Origin: an uncultured Chitinophagaceae bacterium
Lineage (GTDB): Bacteria > Bacteroidota > Bacteroidia > Chitinophagales > Chitinophagaceae
Direction: 5' to 3'
Length of the DNA stretch: 64,000 nt
Assembly (NCBI GenBank): GCA_937958995.1
Contig: CALGAP010000007.1
Location: forward strand, 248,001-312,000
Of the stretch, positions 43,395 through 51,579 are shown in pieces (positions within the stretch are counted from its first letter, which is position 1; each line of letters opens with the position of its first letter). Below the pieces are notes generated by a model, which worked only from the letters and a program-made list of their open reading frames with translations, had not been told where the DNA came from and did no database searches. The position numbers and the translations under genes were made by a program.

Positions 43395-44651
43395 TTACTT
43401 CTGAATTTTCTCCACTACCTTCCTTGCGCTATCCAGCGCCGCCTCCACGGTAGCAGAACTGCTGCCTTCATAGTAACCTTCTCCCGCAAAGTAAATGGTA
43501 TCGTCAACCGGCTGGCAGAATTTTTTGCGCGCTTCGCTGGTGGGCAACATGCTATAACTATAAGCTCCTTGCGAAAATGGATTGCTGCTCCAGTCATGCA
43601 CCTCCTGCGCAATCAGCATGGCCTTTAAATCCGCTGCAGGTATATTCACCGTTTTCGATAAAGAATCAATGGCTATTTCACCAATTTCTTTTTGACTCCT
43701 GCCCTTCACACGCAAGACCTGCTGCCCTCCGAGCCAACCGGTCAGCAGTCCGCTTTTCGATGGCAACTGCGTCCACCAGGTGGGTATTATTTCTTTTGAG
43801 AAAATAAAACCCACATCGTCAGCATTACTCAGCCAGAATGGTTCCTTGAATTGAATAAGAATCTTAACCACCGAACCAAAGCCTATTTGTTTGGCAGCGG
43901 AAATATAGTCGTCAATAGCAGGGGAAAAATGTAAGGCATCATTTTGTAATACGCCGACCGGAACGGTGATAATGCACCTGTTACCCTCTACTACTACGCC
44001 ATTCGCGGCCGATAATTTTACGTGGTGTTTTTTCCATTCAATGTCTTTCACCAGGCAATTGGTGACTAATTCACAACCTGCGGCCAGGCATTCGTTCCTC
44101 AGGTAATCTACCAATTGTCCATAGCCGCCATTCACGCGGAAAGTATTCTCCATTTCATCCTGCCATTCATTGCGAACTGCAAACACGCTGGCTTTGGAAA
44201 TGTCGGCCACGTCGAAGCCTTCGGCAAAACGGGCTACCTGCTCGCGCAGATCGGCGTATGGGGGACCGGGAAAATATTTTTGAAGAAAACCCGCGATCGT
44301 CATATCCTCATCCAGGCTCTTCATCCGATTGATCAGCTCGTTCCAGTGCGGCGCCATATCTTCCTGCTTTTTCCAATGACCGTTATTTACCTGGTACATC
44401 TCGCCGTCCACTTTTTCAAAACTGATATTAGCTTCGCGCAGCAGTTTGAAAGTGATGGGCAACTTGCCATGTATGAATTCAGCACCCGCTTCGGTATGCT
44501 GATTGAAATGGCCGGCAGACAATGTATGAATGCGTCCGCCCACGCGGTTATTCGCTTCCGTTATAATGACCTTATAGCCTGATTTTGATAACTCACGGGC
44601 AGCAAAAAGCCCGGCGGCTCCTGCGCCTGCAATGACGATAGTTTCTTCCAT
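43395..44651 (-). CDS. FAD-dependent amine oxidase (flavin monoamine oxidase family)
   Basis: The 418-residue protein starts with the FAD-binding G-A-G-A-A-G-L-F-A-A-R-E-L (8-20) and E-A-N-N-R-V-G-G-R-I-H, the amine-oxidase signature. The C-terminal F-A-G-E-G-Y-Y-E-G-S-S-S-A-T-V-E-A-A-L binds the flavin. No signal peptide is present. It may oxidise a primary or polyamine or an aromatic amino acid; the substrate is unknown. It is convergent with the aldolase-like gene and shares no operon partner. Confidence 0.9.
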   Translation of the reverse strand: MEETIVIAGAGAAGLFAARELSKSGYKVIITEANNRVGGRIHTLSAGHFNQHTEAGAEFIHGKLPITFKLLREANISFEKVDGEMYQVNNGHWKKQEDMAPHWNELINRMKSLDEDMTIAGFLQKYFPGPPYADLREQVARFAEGFDVADISKASVFAVRNEWQDEMENTFRVNGGYGQLVDYLRNECLAAGCELVTNCLVKDIEWKKHHVKLSAANGVVVEGNRCIITVPVGVLQNDALHFSPAIDDYISAAKQIGFGSVVKILIQFKEPFWLSNADDVGFIFSKEIIPTWWTQLPSKSGLLTGWLGGQQVLRVKGRSQKEIGEIAIDSLSKTVNIPAADLKAMLIAQEVHDWSSNPFSQGAYSYSMLPTSEARKKFCQPVDDTIYFAGEGYYEGSSSATVEAALDSARKVVEKIQK

Positions 44652-44686
44652 ACATTTTCTATAACAGAAAAAACCGCGCCCGGGTT

Positions 44687-45949
44687 TTAACGCAGTATGG
44701 GTTTCAGTACTTCCGGGCGACCGTCTATCTTTTCCGTGATATTCAACCCGAGTATGGAAGCAATGAGCGGGTAAACATGTACATTTTCAAAGGCTTCAAT
44801 GGTTAGACCGTTTTTGAATGCCGGTCCCCACGCATAAAAGCTGGCCTGCATATCGGGAATAGCATTATCAAACCCATGCTGACCGGGATTGGGCCTTCTG
44901 TTGCGCATATTGAAGATCTTCGGCCAGTGGGGTACCAGCAATATGTCGCCAATGCGATTATACCGGTCGTCCTTTGCAGAATAATGCCAGCGCCGCGGGG
45001 TTTTGGAGGCCAGGTACACATCATATTCTTTCGCTTCTTTTTTCATGGCCTTATAAGCAGGCTTTACAAACTTTTTGTCTTTAGCGTACAGGTGAACCAG
45101 TTCGTCACCAAAGGGTATGAAAAAACGGGTGGTATCCGCCGCCGCAGGCGTTGCCACAAAATTGACGGTATCGATACTGGTCATGCCATGATCGGAGACG
45201 AAAATGAAATTCACCGGCAATCGCAGTGAATCAGTCATGCGCACCAGCTTGCCGATAGTCGCATCCACAAACTGTACAGCCTCCCGGGTCTGCGGCGCAT
45301 CGGGACCGTTATAGTGCGCCGCATGGTCCACCTCGGGCATATAAAAAGCAATAAGATGCGGACGCAATTCTTCGGGCAGCGTAAGCCAGTTCTTTACTAT
45401 AGCAATGCGCTCGTCCATCGGGATCTGCTCATTATACTTATAATAATAAGTGGGACGCACGCCTTTCACCGCCGCCTCCGAACCGACCCAGTAAAAAGCT
45501 GCGCTCAGCATTTGCTGTTGTTCTGCCAGTACCCATAAGGGCGTGCCACCGTACCAGCTGCTGTCTTCTACCGCCTGCCTGTTGTTGATGCGGTATAATT
45601 GCTTTTTTGCCGGGTCGTAAAAAGTATTGTCTACCAGTCCGTGATGCGAAGGATACAAACCAGTGGCTATGGTATAGTGATTGGGAAACGTAAGCGAAGG
45701 ATACGAAGGAATCATATTCTTTGCAGCCACCCCACTGCTGCGTAACGACTGCAGATTCCTGGCCTCATACTTATCTGCAAAATCATACCTGAATCCATCA
45801 GCCGAAATCAGGATTACATAAGTTTTTTGCTGCGCAGCTGCGCTATTCTTCCTGCCGGGGACAACCTGTTGGGTAGTATCAACCTGGGCCGCGGCTAATA
45901 ACGGTGCCAAAAAGACCAGGGTTATAAAGAGGGTTGCAATTTTTCTCAT
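44687..45949 (-). CDS. Nucleotide pyrophosphatase/phosphodiesterase (NPP-like)
   Basis: The 420-residue protein has a signal peptide ending L-A-A-A-Q, so it is periplasmic or on the surface. The alkaline-phosphatase-superfamily site is complete: D51 (I-S-A-D-G-F-R), nucleophile T87 in P-S-L-T-F-P-N-H, M-P-E-V-D-H-A-A-H and S-D-H-G-M, plus a C-terminal G-Q-H-G-F-D. This matches ectonucleotide pyrophosphatase/phosphodiesterases, which hydrolyse nucleotide or phospholipid diesters. It stands alone. Confidence 0.92.
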   Translation of the reverse strand: MRKIATLFITLVFLAPLLAAAQVDTTQQVVPGRKNSAAAQQKTYVILISADGFRYDFADKYEARNLQSLRSSGVAAKNMIPSYPSLTFPNHYTIATGLYPSHHGLVDNTFYDPAKKQLYRINNRQAVEDSSWYGGTPLWVLAEQQQMLSAAFYWVGSEAAVKGVRPTYYYKYNEQIPMDERIAIVKNWLTLPEELRPHLIAFYMPEVDHAAHYNGPDAPQTREAVQFVDATIGKLVRMTDSLRLPVNFIFVSDHGMTSIDTVNFVATPAAADTTRFFIPFGDELVHLYAKDKKFVKPAYKAMKKEAKEYDVYLASKTPRRWHYSAKDDRYNRIGDILLVPHWPKIFNMRNRRPNPGQHGFDNAIPDMQASFYAWGPAFKNGLTIEAFENVHVYPLIASILGLNITEKIDGRPEVLKPILR

Positions 45950-45984
45950 GAACCCAAAAGTAAATCACAGATGGACACGGAAAA

Positions 45985-46028
45985 CACGGATGGCGCAGAT
46001 TTCGCGAAATCCGCGCCATCCATCCGTG
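45985..46028. repeat. REP-like inverted repeat (CACGGATGGCGC type)
   Basis: CACGGATGGCGCAGATTTCGC is followed by a near-perfect inverted copy with one mismatch and a 4-base insert, centred on TTCGCGAA at 46001-46008. It could form a 44-nt hairpin. It lies between the divergent NPP gene and the next gene, and shares the ATCCGCG/ATCCGTG core with 8158-8310. Confidence 0.7.
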
Positions 46029-46118
46029 ACATACAGCATTATACCTGCAAATACCCCTAACCCATGTTACCAATCAGTGATATTTTCTTTACATTGTGTA
46101 TCGATAAAACAACTAAGC

Positions 46119-46604
46119 ATGAGACAACTGCTATTACTACTGCTCCTCATTCCCGCGGCCGGCCTCGCGCAATACCGGGTTGCCCTTATTGTTGAGAAAG
46201 TGCCCGCCGGCACCAAAGCTGATCGCTTATACGTAAGTGGCAATTTCAACTACTGGGAACCCGCCGACGAAAATGCCGCCCTTTACAAAAACAACGATGA
46301 TAAATATGAAAAGGTGTTTGACAATGTGCCTGCAGGTCTGTACGAGTTTAAGGTCACAGCCGGCAGCAATGAAAGCATCGAGGTGGCCGAAGATGGAAAA
46401 GATATACCCAACCGCGTGTTGGATCTCTCTTCCGACACCACCATTCGCATCAGCGTTGCCCGCTGGAAAAATGATAAAGCCGCACTGACAGAAAACATAT
46501 CCTTATGGTCCGGTTTACAGCTACCATTTTACAATTCGACAAACAAGGTGAAAAAACAGGATGGTGCTATATTGAGATACCGCAAAACGTTACTCAAAAG
46601 CTAA
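46119..46604 (+). CDS. Secreted CBM48/AMPK-like glycogen-binding domain protein, likely truncated
   Basis: ATG at 46119 gives 161 residues with a signal peptide (M-R-Q-L-L-L-L-L-L-L-I-P and G-L-A-Q). Residues about 20-115 look like the early-set carbohydrate-binding domain (L-Y-V-S-G-N-F-N-Y-W-E-P and G-L-Y-E-F-K-V-T) that in Bacteroidota usually precedes an esterase or hydrolase domain. Here no catalytic domain follows. The last 33 codons run in another frame across the start of the next gene (100-base overlap) and do not look like a domain. The gene is probably a truncated remnant or a stand-alone binding protein with a run-on end. Confidence 0.65.
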   Translation: MRQLLLLLLLIPAAGLAQYRVALIVEKVPAGTKADRLYVSGNFNYWEPADENAALYKNNDDKYEKVFDNVPAGLYEFKVTAGSNESIEVAEDGKDIPNRVLDLSSDTTIRISVARWKNDKAALTENISLWSGLQLPFYNSTNKVKKQDGAILRYRKTLLKS

Positions 46605-47023
46605 AGCCGGGGAATAAAAAATCCTTCAGGGTTAAAGGCAAACTGGATAATTTTCCCATCAAAAACGTGGCGCTGATACCCATGGGTGGCGGTCAATTCA
46701 TCATGGCCATCAACGCACAGATGCGCAAAGGCACGGGCAAACGCAAAGGCGCCACGCTTAAAGTACAGCTGCAGGAAGATACACAACCCCCGCCTCTCTC
46801 GCCCGAGCTATTGGACTGCCTGGCCGATGAACCCAAGGCGCTGGCTTATTTCAAGAGCCTGCCGCTGGGGCATCAGCGTTATTTCAGCAACTGGATCGAA
46901 AGCGCCAGGACAGTCCCCACCAGGTCAAAACGCATTGTTCAAGCCGTGAACGCGCTGGCAAAAGGCTTTGGCTTTCCTGAAATGATCCGCGCGCAGAAAA
47001 AAGCGAAGCAGGACAAGATGTAA
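46505..47023 (+). CDS. DUF1905/YdeI-type protein
   Basis: The 172-residue protein has the DUF1905 domain (F-T-A-T-I-L-Q-F-D-K-Q-G-E-K-T-G-W and K-S-F-R-V-K-G-K-L-D) followed by a YdeI-like helical part (S-P-E-L-L-D-C-L-A-D-E-P-K-A-L and S-N-W-I-E-S-A-R-T). The start M-V-R-F-T fits the family, although it lies 100 bases inside the upstream frame. It is cytoplasmic; the function is not established. Confidence 0.88.
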   Translation: MVRFTATILQFDKQGEKTGWCYIEIPQNVTQKLKPGNKKSFRVKGKLDNFPIKNVALIPMGGGQFIMAINAQMRKGTGKRKGATLKVQLQEDTQPPPLSPELLDCLADEPKALAYFKSLPLGHQRYFSNWIESARTVPTRSKRIVQAVNALAKGFGFPEMIRAQKKAKQDKM

Positions 47024-47201
47024 TTGTTATTTATTGGCAAAAATAAAAGTAACATATATCAAGTTATACCCTCAACGCTTTCATTCTGAATGCCTTACTC
47101 ATGTGGGTCTTTAGCATATCACCCCGCTAAGTGCTTGCATTTATGGGTTTTTCTTCCAATATTACAGGTGAAATCAATCCCTATGTAAAAAAACTATACC
47201 C

Positions 47202-48452
47202 GTGTTACAACCTTATCAAACCATCGCGCGCATACTTATGGTAGCGCTGCTCTTTGTTTCGAACCTTCAAACAAGGGCCCAATGTGTGGGCGCGCCCGAT
47301 CTTGTATTTGCCAACCCCGTTCTTATCAGCGGTACCGATGGACAAGTGGGCGCCACTTATCGTTTTCCCAATATTGCTCCCGGCCTCGATGCGCATATCA
47401 CCATACTGGCTTTGGTGAATGGCGCCCAGCTGGGCGAAATCGATAACACCACGCAAGGATATTACGATGCCTGGCAACCTTACGTAACAGCCGGCGCCAA
47501 CGACACATCTTATCTCGACTGGCTGATCAGTTTTAAGAAAGCAGGAACCAATATTGATACCACTCTACCTTGCCTGGCAGTGACTGCCGTGGACATTGAC
47601 GGTGATAACAATGCCTTGAAAGAATTCGTGCGTGCCAGTACACCGGGGGCTTATGCTATTGACCCATTCACCACACTCACGGTAACCTTTGATGGTGTTC
47701 ATAACCAGGCGATCGGACAGGTGACTACTATTCCGCTGATTGATACCAATCACCGCGAGGCAATGTTCCAGATGAATTTTCCCAATGTCAGCAGCATCAT
47801 CTATCGCAACGGCTCTATCTCTACAAAAAACACTATTGACGTTCGGCATACCTGTATTTATTTTAAACCCTTCTTCCTGGAAATAGTTGTCATACTTCCG
47901 GTTAAACTGCATTCATTCAACGCTGCCATCGTGAATCAAAGCACGCGGCTGTCGTGGATGGTGCAGGAAGAATCCGCCATGCACAGTTATACAGTGCAGC
48001 GAAGCCTTGACGGCGTAAACTGGAGCGAGATCGGGAAAGTGTATGCCCTTAATAGTCAGGGGCACCACTCCTACTATGTATACGATCACCATCGGCCGGC
48101 CGGAATCAGCTATTATCGTTTACAGTTAACCGATAGCAAAGGACAAAGCACGCTGAGCAGTGTGGTACAGGTGGATAATAGTCCTGCGAAAACGGTAAGC
48201 GTCAAAGGAGCCACCCTGGTAAAAACCAATTTGTCGCTGCAGGTATATAGCCCGAACGCTGACGTATACAGTGTGCGGTTATATTCAATGCAGGGACAGT
48301 TGCTGGCGCAAAAACAATTTACCATCGGCGCGGGCAGCAATCAACTGAATGCCGAGTTGCCTTTGCACCAACCCGATGCCTTGTATGTATTGACCATCAC
48401 CAATAAGCAAGGTGCGGTGGTATATACGGGGAAATTATTGCGCCAACGCTGA
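47202..48452 (+). CDS. Secreted protein with C-terminal T9SS-type sorting-like region
   Basis: A GTG at 47202 gives 416 residues, or an ATG at 47238 gives 404. A signal peptide ends Q-T-R-A-Q before C-V-G-A-P. The N-terminal domain has F-P-N-I-A-P-G-L-D-A-H-I-T-I and a D-I-D-G-D-N-N loop that may bind calcium. A middle fibronectin-like domain (P-V-K-L-H-S-F-N-A, V-Q-R-S-L-D-G-V-N-W and I-S-Y-Y-R-L-Q-L-T-D) is common in Bacteroidota surface proteins. The C-terminal ~80 residues resemble a T9SS type A sorting domain, which would fit with porQ in the window. The function is unknown. Confidence 0.75.
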   Translation: MLQPYQTIARILMVALLFVSNLQTRAQCVGAPDLVFANPVLISGTDGQVGATYRFPNIAPGLDAHITILALVNGAQLGEIDNTTQGYYDAWQPYVTAGANDTSYLDWLISFKKAGTNIDTTLPCLAVTAVDIDGDNNALKEFVRASTPGAYAIDPFTTLTVTFDGVHNQAIGQVTTIPLIDTNHREAMFQMNFPNVSSIIYRNGSISTKNTIDVRHTCIYFKPFFLEIVVILPVKLHSFNAAIVNQSTRLSWMVQEESAMHSYTVQRSLDGVNWSEIGKVYALNSQGHHSYYVYDHHRPAGISYYRLQLTDSKGQSTLSSVVQVDNSPAKTVSVKGATLVKTNLSLQVYSPNADVYSVRLYSMQGQLLAQKQFTIGAGSNQLNAELPLHQPDALYVLTITNKQGAVVYTGKLLRQR

Positions 48453-48507
48453 TTTGTTCGCGCAGCAGTCTTAAAAATATCTTAACGAAACAATACAACT
48501 ATTCCGC

Positions 48508-48516
48508 TTATCCACA
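48508..48516 (+). other. Consensus DnaA box TTATCCACA
   Basis: A single perfect DnaA box lies upstream of phoH. A near match (TTATCCACG) is part of the repeat at 8173. One box alone is not an origin; it may be a chance match or a regulatory DnaA site. Confidence 0.4.
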
Positions 48517-48527
48517 CGTTGTTAATA

Positions 48528-48543
48528 AGTAACTTTAGTTACT
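48528..48543 (+). promoter_or_regulatory. Palindrome AGTAACT-TT-AGTTACT upstream of the phoH promoter
   Basis: A perfect 7-2-7 inverted repeat ends 16 bp before the -7 element, in the zone between the -33 and -7 positions. It is placed like an operator. Confidence 0.5.
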
Positions 48544-48559
48544 TTCTGTTTCAAATAGT

Positions 48560-48567
48560 TATATTTG
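48560..48567 (+). promoter_or_regulatory. -7 promoter element TATATTTG for phoH
   Basis: This exact TAnnTTTG match lies 68 bp before the probable phoH start, downstream of the palindrome at 48528. Confidence 0.55.
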
Positions 48568-48635
48568 GAATAGTGGGTTAGTAGTACAGCAACCTGGCCG
48601 GTACTGCTATTCGTGAACTTAAATTGGAAGCGAAA

Positions 48636-49664
48636 TTGACAGAAACTATCATTAATCTTGAAACCGTAAACCCTATAGAGTTTTTCGGTGCCAACAACGG
48701 TAAGCTCGATATACTCAAAAAGAAATTCCCCCTGTTGAAGATCCTTTCCAGGGGCACTCAGTTAAAGCTAAGCGGCAGTCCCGAGCAGGTTGAAAATGCG
48801 AAGGAAAAAATTGAACTCATCGTTCAGTACCTGGAACGCAATGGCCATATGAGTGAGAATTATTTCGAGCAGATTCTCGGTGGTGATGATGCGGAGACTG
48901 TGGACCATTTCATAGACAGAAATCCCAACGACGTATTGGTTTTTGGTCCCAACGGCAAGACCGTAAGGGCGCGTACTGCCAACCAGAAACGCATGGTGCA
49001 ACTGGCAGAAAAGAACGACGTGCTCTTTGCCATTGGTCCGGCCGGAACGGGCAAGACCTACACCGCAGTAGCCATGGCCGTACGGGCATTGAAGAATAAG
49101 ATGGTGAAAAAGATCATCCTTACCCGTCCTGCCGTGGAAGCCGGCGAAAGCCTGGGTTTTCTGCCGGGCGACCTCAAGGAGAAGATCGACCCCTACCTGC
49201 GGCCATTGTACGATGCGCTGGATGATATGATTCCCGCCGACAAACTGGGATATTATATGAGCACCCGCGTAATCGAGATTGCGCCGCTGGCTTATATGCG
49301 CGGCCGTACGCTGGACAATGCTTTTATCATACTGGACGAAGCGCAAAACGCTACCGACCTGCAGATAAAGATGTTCCTGACTCGTATCGGCGCCAATGCA
49401 AAAGCCATCATTACCGGCGACCTCACGCAGATTGACCTTCCCAAGAACCAACGCAGTGGTTTGGAAAAAGCAGTGCGCATCCTGCGTAATATCGATGGCA
49501 TAGCGCATATCGAGCTGGATGAAGAAGACGTGGTTCGTCACCGCCTGGTGAAAGCCATCATCAAGGCGTACGACAGGGAACGCGAGCGGGAACATCCGCA
49601 GCAGCAAGACTGGAGACACCAGCCCCTGAATAAATCAGACGAAAAACCCGGCTCTAATGGATAA
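48636..49664 (+). CDS. phoH: PhoH-family ATPase
   Basis: No ATG is available. TTG at 48636, with GGAAG five bases upstream, gives 342 residues beginning T-E-T-I-I-N-L-E-T-V-N-P; a TTG at 48624 is the alternative. The N-terminal KH-like part is followed by the PhoH ATPase with Walker A G-P-A-G-T-G-K-T, T-R-P-A-V-E-A-G-E-S-L-G-F-L-P-G-D and F-I-I-L-D-E-A-Q-N. PhoH proteins are cytoplasmic RNA-related helicase-like ATPases, often found near ybeY; that gene is absent here. A terminator follows 21 bp later. Confidence 0.92.
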   Translation: MTETIINLETVNPIEFFGANNGKLDILKKKFPLLKILSRGTQLKLSGSPEQVENAKEKIELIVQYLERNGHMSENYFEQILGGDDAETVDHFIDRNPNDVLVFGPNGKTVRARTANQKRMVQLAEKNDVLFAIGPAGTGKTYTAVAMAVRALKNKMVKKIILTRPAVEAGESLGFLPGDLKEKIDPYLRPLYDALDDMIPADKLGYYMSTRVIEIAPLAYMRGRTLDNAFIILDEAQNATDLQIKMFLTRIGANAKAIITGDLTQIDLPKNQRSGLEKAVRILRNIDGIAHIELDEEDVVRHRLVKAIIKAYDREREREHPQQQDWRHQPLNKSDEKPGSNG

Positions 49665-49685
49665 AGACAAACGTACCACTTATAT

Positions 49686-49713
49686 AGTCCCCCGATTATC
49701 GGGGGACTTTTTT
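49686..49713 (+). terminator. Rho-independent terminator after phoH
   Basis: A stem AGTCCCCCGA/TCGGGGGACT with a TTA loop is followed by a T-run. The end of the T-run forms part of the promoter element of the next gene at 49713. Confidence 0.92.
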
Positions 49714-49720
49714 ATTTTTG
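49713..49720 (+). promoter_or_regulatory. -7 promoter element TATTTTTG overlapping the phoH terminator tail
   Basis: An exact TAnnTTTG match ends four bases before the ATG at 49725, the same geometry as at 28739. The U-tract of the phoH terminator and the -7 box share bases. Confidence 0.55.
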
Positions 49721-49724
49721 TTTT

Positions 49725-50123
49725 ATGATCAATAAAATATACGCGCTGCTGATAATCATCTTTTTTGTTTCCTGCGGAGATGAACCCTTAAAAAAAGCTA
49801 CCAGCGCGCAGGAAGCCGGCACCGAATTTATCCGCGCTTCGCTCGATGGTGATTACAGGAAAGCTGAATTTTACCTGTTGAAAGACGATGCCAACCAACG
49901 CCTGTTTGAAAAACAACGCGCCGATTACAATCTACTTTCCGCCGAAGCCAAGCGCGCGTATCGCGAAGCACATATACGTCCTGTTTCCATTCAGCCGGTC
50001 GACAGCACGCATACCCGCTATGTGTACTGGCATACCTCCAACCCCAACGACACCTTTTCACTTTCCATCGTGAAAGTTGCCGATGAATGGCTGGTTGACC
50101 TCAAATCAATCATAGATCAATAG
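49725..50123 (+). CDS. Hypothetical lipoprotein (DUF4878-like)
   Basis: The 132-residue product has the lipobox F-F-V-S-C-G-D-E, so the mature chain starts at about C17. The rest resembles the small cystatin-like fold of DUF4878 lipoproteins (A-G-T-E-F-I-R-A-S-L-D-G-D-Y-R-K-A and W-L-V-D-L-K-S). It is the first gene of a likely operon with crcB, ppa and the TauE-like gene (gap of 3 bp to crcB). The function is unknown. Confidence 0.8.
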   Translation: MINKIYALLIIIFFVSCGDEPLKKATSAQEAGTEFIRASLDGDYRKAEFYLLKDDANQRLFEKQRADYNLLSAEAKRAYREAHIRPVSIQPVDSTHTRYVYWHTSNPNDTFSLSIVKVADEWLVDLKSIIDQ

Positions 50124-50126
50124 AAT

Positions 50127-50501
50127 ATGTGGTGGAAAGACATATTGCTGGTTGGCCTGGGCGGTGGTGCCGGAAGCATTGCGCGCTTTCTTTGCCACCG
50201 CGGCGTTAATACATTTTACCCCCATGCCTTTCCCTTCGGCACTTTTATAGTAAATATAGTGGGTTGCTTCCTGATAGGTGTTATCATCGGACTGTTTGAA
50301 AAAGGTATGATTTTAAAACCCGAATGGCGCCTTTTACTGGCAACAGGTTTTTGCGGCGGCTTCACTACCTTTTCAGCCTTTGCCGCCGAAAACGTGCAAT
50401 TACTGAAAGACGGAAGACTGATGTATTTTCTCGTATACACCATTGCCAGTGTTACACTAGGCATACTAGCCACTTTCGGAGGAATGCTGGTATCAAAATA
50501 A
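50127..50501 (+). CDS. crcB: Fluoride channel CrcB/Fluc
   Basis: The 124-residue protein has four predicted helices and the Fluc motifs [24 protein letters not shown] and [12 protein letters not shown]. It exports fluoride as a dual-topology dimer in the inner membrane. I see no fluoride riboswitch upstream. The next genes, inorganic pyrophosphatase and a TauE-like protein, are on the same strand; pyrophosphatase is itself inhibited by fluoride, which gives the pairing some sense. Confidence 0.95.
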   Translation: MWWKDILLVGLGGGAGSIARFLCHRGVNTFYPHAFPFGTFIVNIVGCFLIGVIIGLFEKGMILKPEWRLLLATGFCGGFTTFSAFAAENVQLLKDGRLMYFLVYTIASVTLGILATFGGMLVSK

Positions 50502-50518
50502 CCCGAAACCCGAAACTG
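50500..50518 (+). repeat. Heptad repeat (AACCCGA)
   Basis: Two exact AACCCGA units and a partial third follow directly on the crcB stop, the reverse orientation of the repeat at 41181. Confidence 0.5.
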
Positions 50519-50547
50519 ATTCGTACGTTTGCCAAAATAATTCTCAC

Positions 50548-51090
50548 ATGATAACCATCTCTCACCCCTGGCATGGCGTGTCGTACGGCGAGCAGGCGCC
50601 GCGCATCGTGAATGCAGTGATCGAGATACCGCAGGGCACGCGGGCCAAGTATGAGATTGACAAGGAAAGCGGATTGCTGAAACTGGATCGGATTATTTAC
50701 TCATCGTTTCACTACCCTTGCAACTACGGTTTCATTCCGCAGACTTACGGCGAAGACCGCGACCCGCTCGATATACTGGTCATCACTTCGCAGGCTGTAC
50801 AGGCGCTCTGCATTATGCAGGCAAAAGTGGTTGGTGTGATGCAGATGATCGACAGCGGTGATGCGGATGATAAGATCATTGCCGTAGCGGCTAATGATCC
50901 CAGTGTGAATCATTACAACAATATAGAAGAACTGCCGAAACATTTTTTTGATGAGCTGCGCCATTTTTTTGAAGAATACAAAAAGCTCGAAAACAAAACG
51001 GTGGTGGTAAATGAATTTGGCGATAAGGCCACCGCGTTGAAAGTGGTGGAAGATGCTATTCAATTGTATAAAGAAAATTACAGGAAGTGA
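50548..51090 (+). CDS. ppa: Inorganic pyrophosphatase (family I)
   Basis: The 180-residue enzyme hydrolyses pyrophosphate to phosphate in the cytoplasm. The signature D-R-D-P-L-D-I-L-V and the N-terminal [12 protein letters not shown] and [11 protein letters not shown] show the metal-binding active site. Length is normal. Its TGA overlaps a GTG that could start the next frame. Confidence 0.97.
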   Translation: MITISHPWHGVSYGEQAPRIVNAVIEIPQGTRAKYEIDKESGLLKLDRIIYSSFHYPCNYGFIPQTYGEDRDPLDILVITSQAVQALCIMQAKVVGVMQMIDSGDADDKIIAVAANDPSVNHYNNIEELPKHFFDELRHFFEEYKKLENKTVVVNEFGDKATALKVVEDAIQLYKENYRK

Positions 51091-51119
51091 CCAGCTTGAA
51101 CGATAAAACTCCCAAACGT

Positions 51120-51491
51120 ATGGATGTACAAACAATTCTGTTGCTTGTGCTGGTAGGTCTTGCTGCCGGTGTGCTCAGTGGCATGGTAGGTGTTGGCGGC
51201 GGCATCATCATAGTGCCTGCCCTGGTATATATTTTAGGTTTTTCGCAACTGCAGGCGCAGGGCACCTCGCTGGGTTTGCTGATGCTGCCGGTGGGCTTCC
51301 TCGCAGTAAGAAATTATTATTTGCAGGGGTATATCGACATCAAAGTTGTACTGGTGATGTGTGCGGCTTTCGTTCTCGGCGGCTATATGGGTAGTAAATT
51401 CACTCTTTCGCTGCCGCAGGAAACCGTGAAAAAAATTTTTGCAGTAGTGCTGTTAATAGTGGCCGGCAAAATGCTGTTTTTCGATAAATAA
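51120..51491 (+). CDS. Half-size TauE/SafE-like membrane protein
   Basis: ATG at 51120 gives 123 residues (M-D-V-Q-T-I-L-L-L); a GTG at 51087 overlapping the ppa stop would add 11 residues. About four helices with G-L-A-A-G-V-L-S-G-M-V-G-V-G-G-G form the first half of the TauE/SafE transporter family, with no second repeat. It would need to dimerise to work. The substrate (sulfite, sulfonate or other anion) is unknown. Confidence 0.82.
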   Translation: MDVQTILLLVLVGLAAGVLSGMVGVGGGIIIVPALVYILGFSQLQAQGTSLGLLMLPVGFLAVRNYYLQGYIDIKVVLVMCAAFVLGGYMGSKFTLSLPQETVKKIFAVVLLIVAGKMLFFDK

Positions 51492-51579
51492 TTTACTCTC
51501 AAAAAAATATACTTTTTCTCTCTCCTCCTGACATAGGGTTGTCACTGGCTGGCACTTTCTTTGACATGTAAAAACAAAA

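Noticed and set aside
48508..48516. Replication origin near phoH because of the DnaA box
   Set aside because: Only one perfect box, no cluster and no dnaA, gyrB or AT-rich unwinding element pattern near by.
50100..50130. Fluoride riboswitch before crcB
   Set aside because: The gene before crcB ends three bases upstream and no riboswitch-like sequence is visible there or before 49725.
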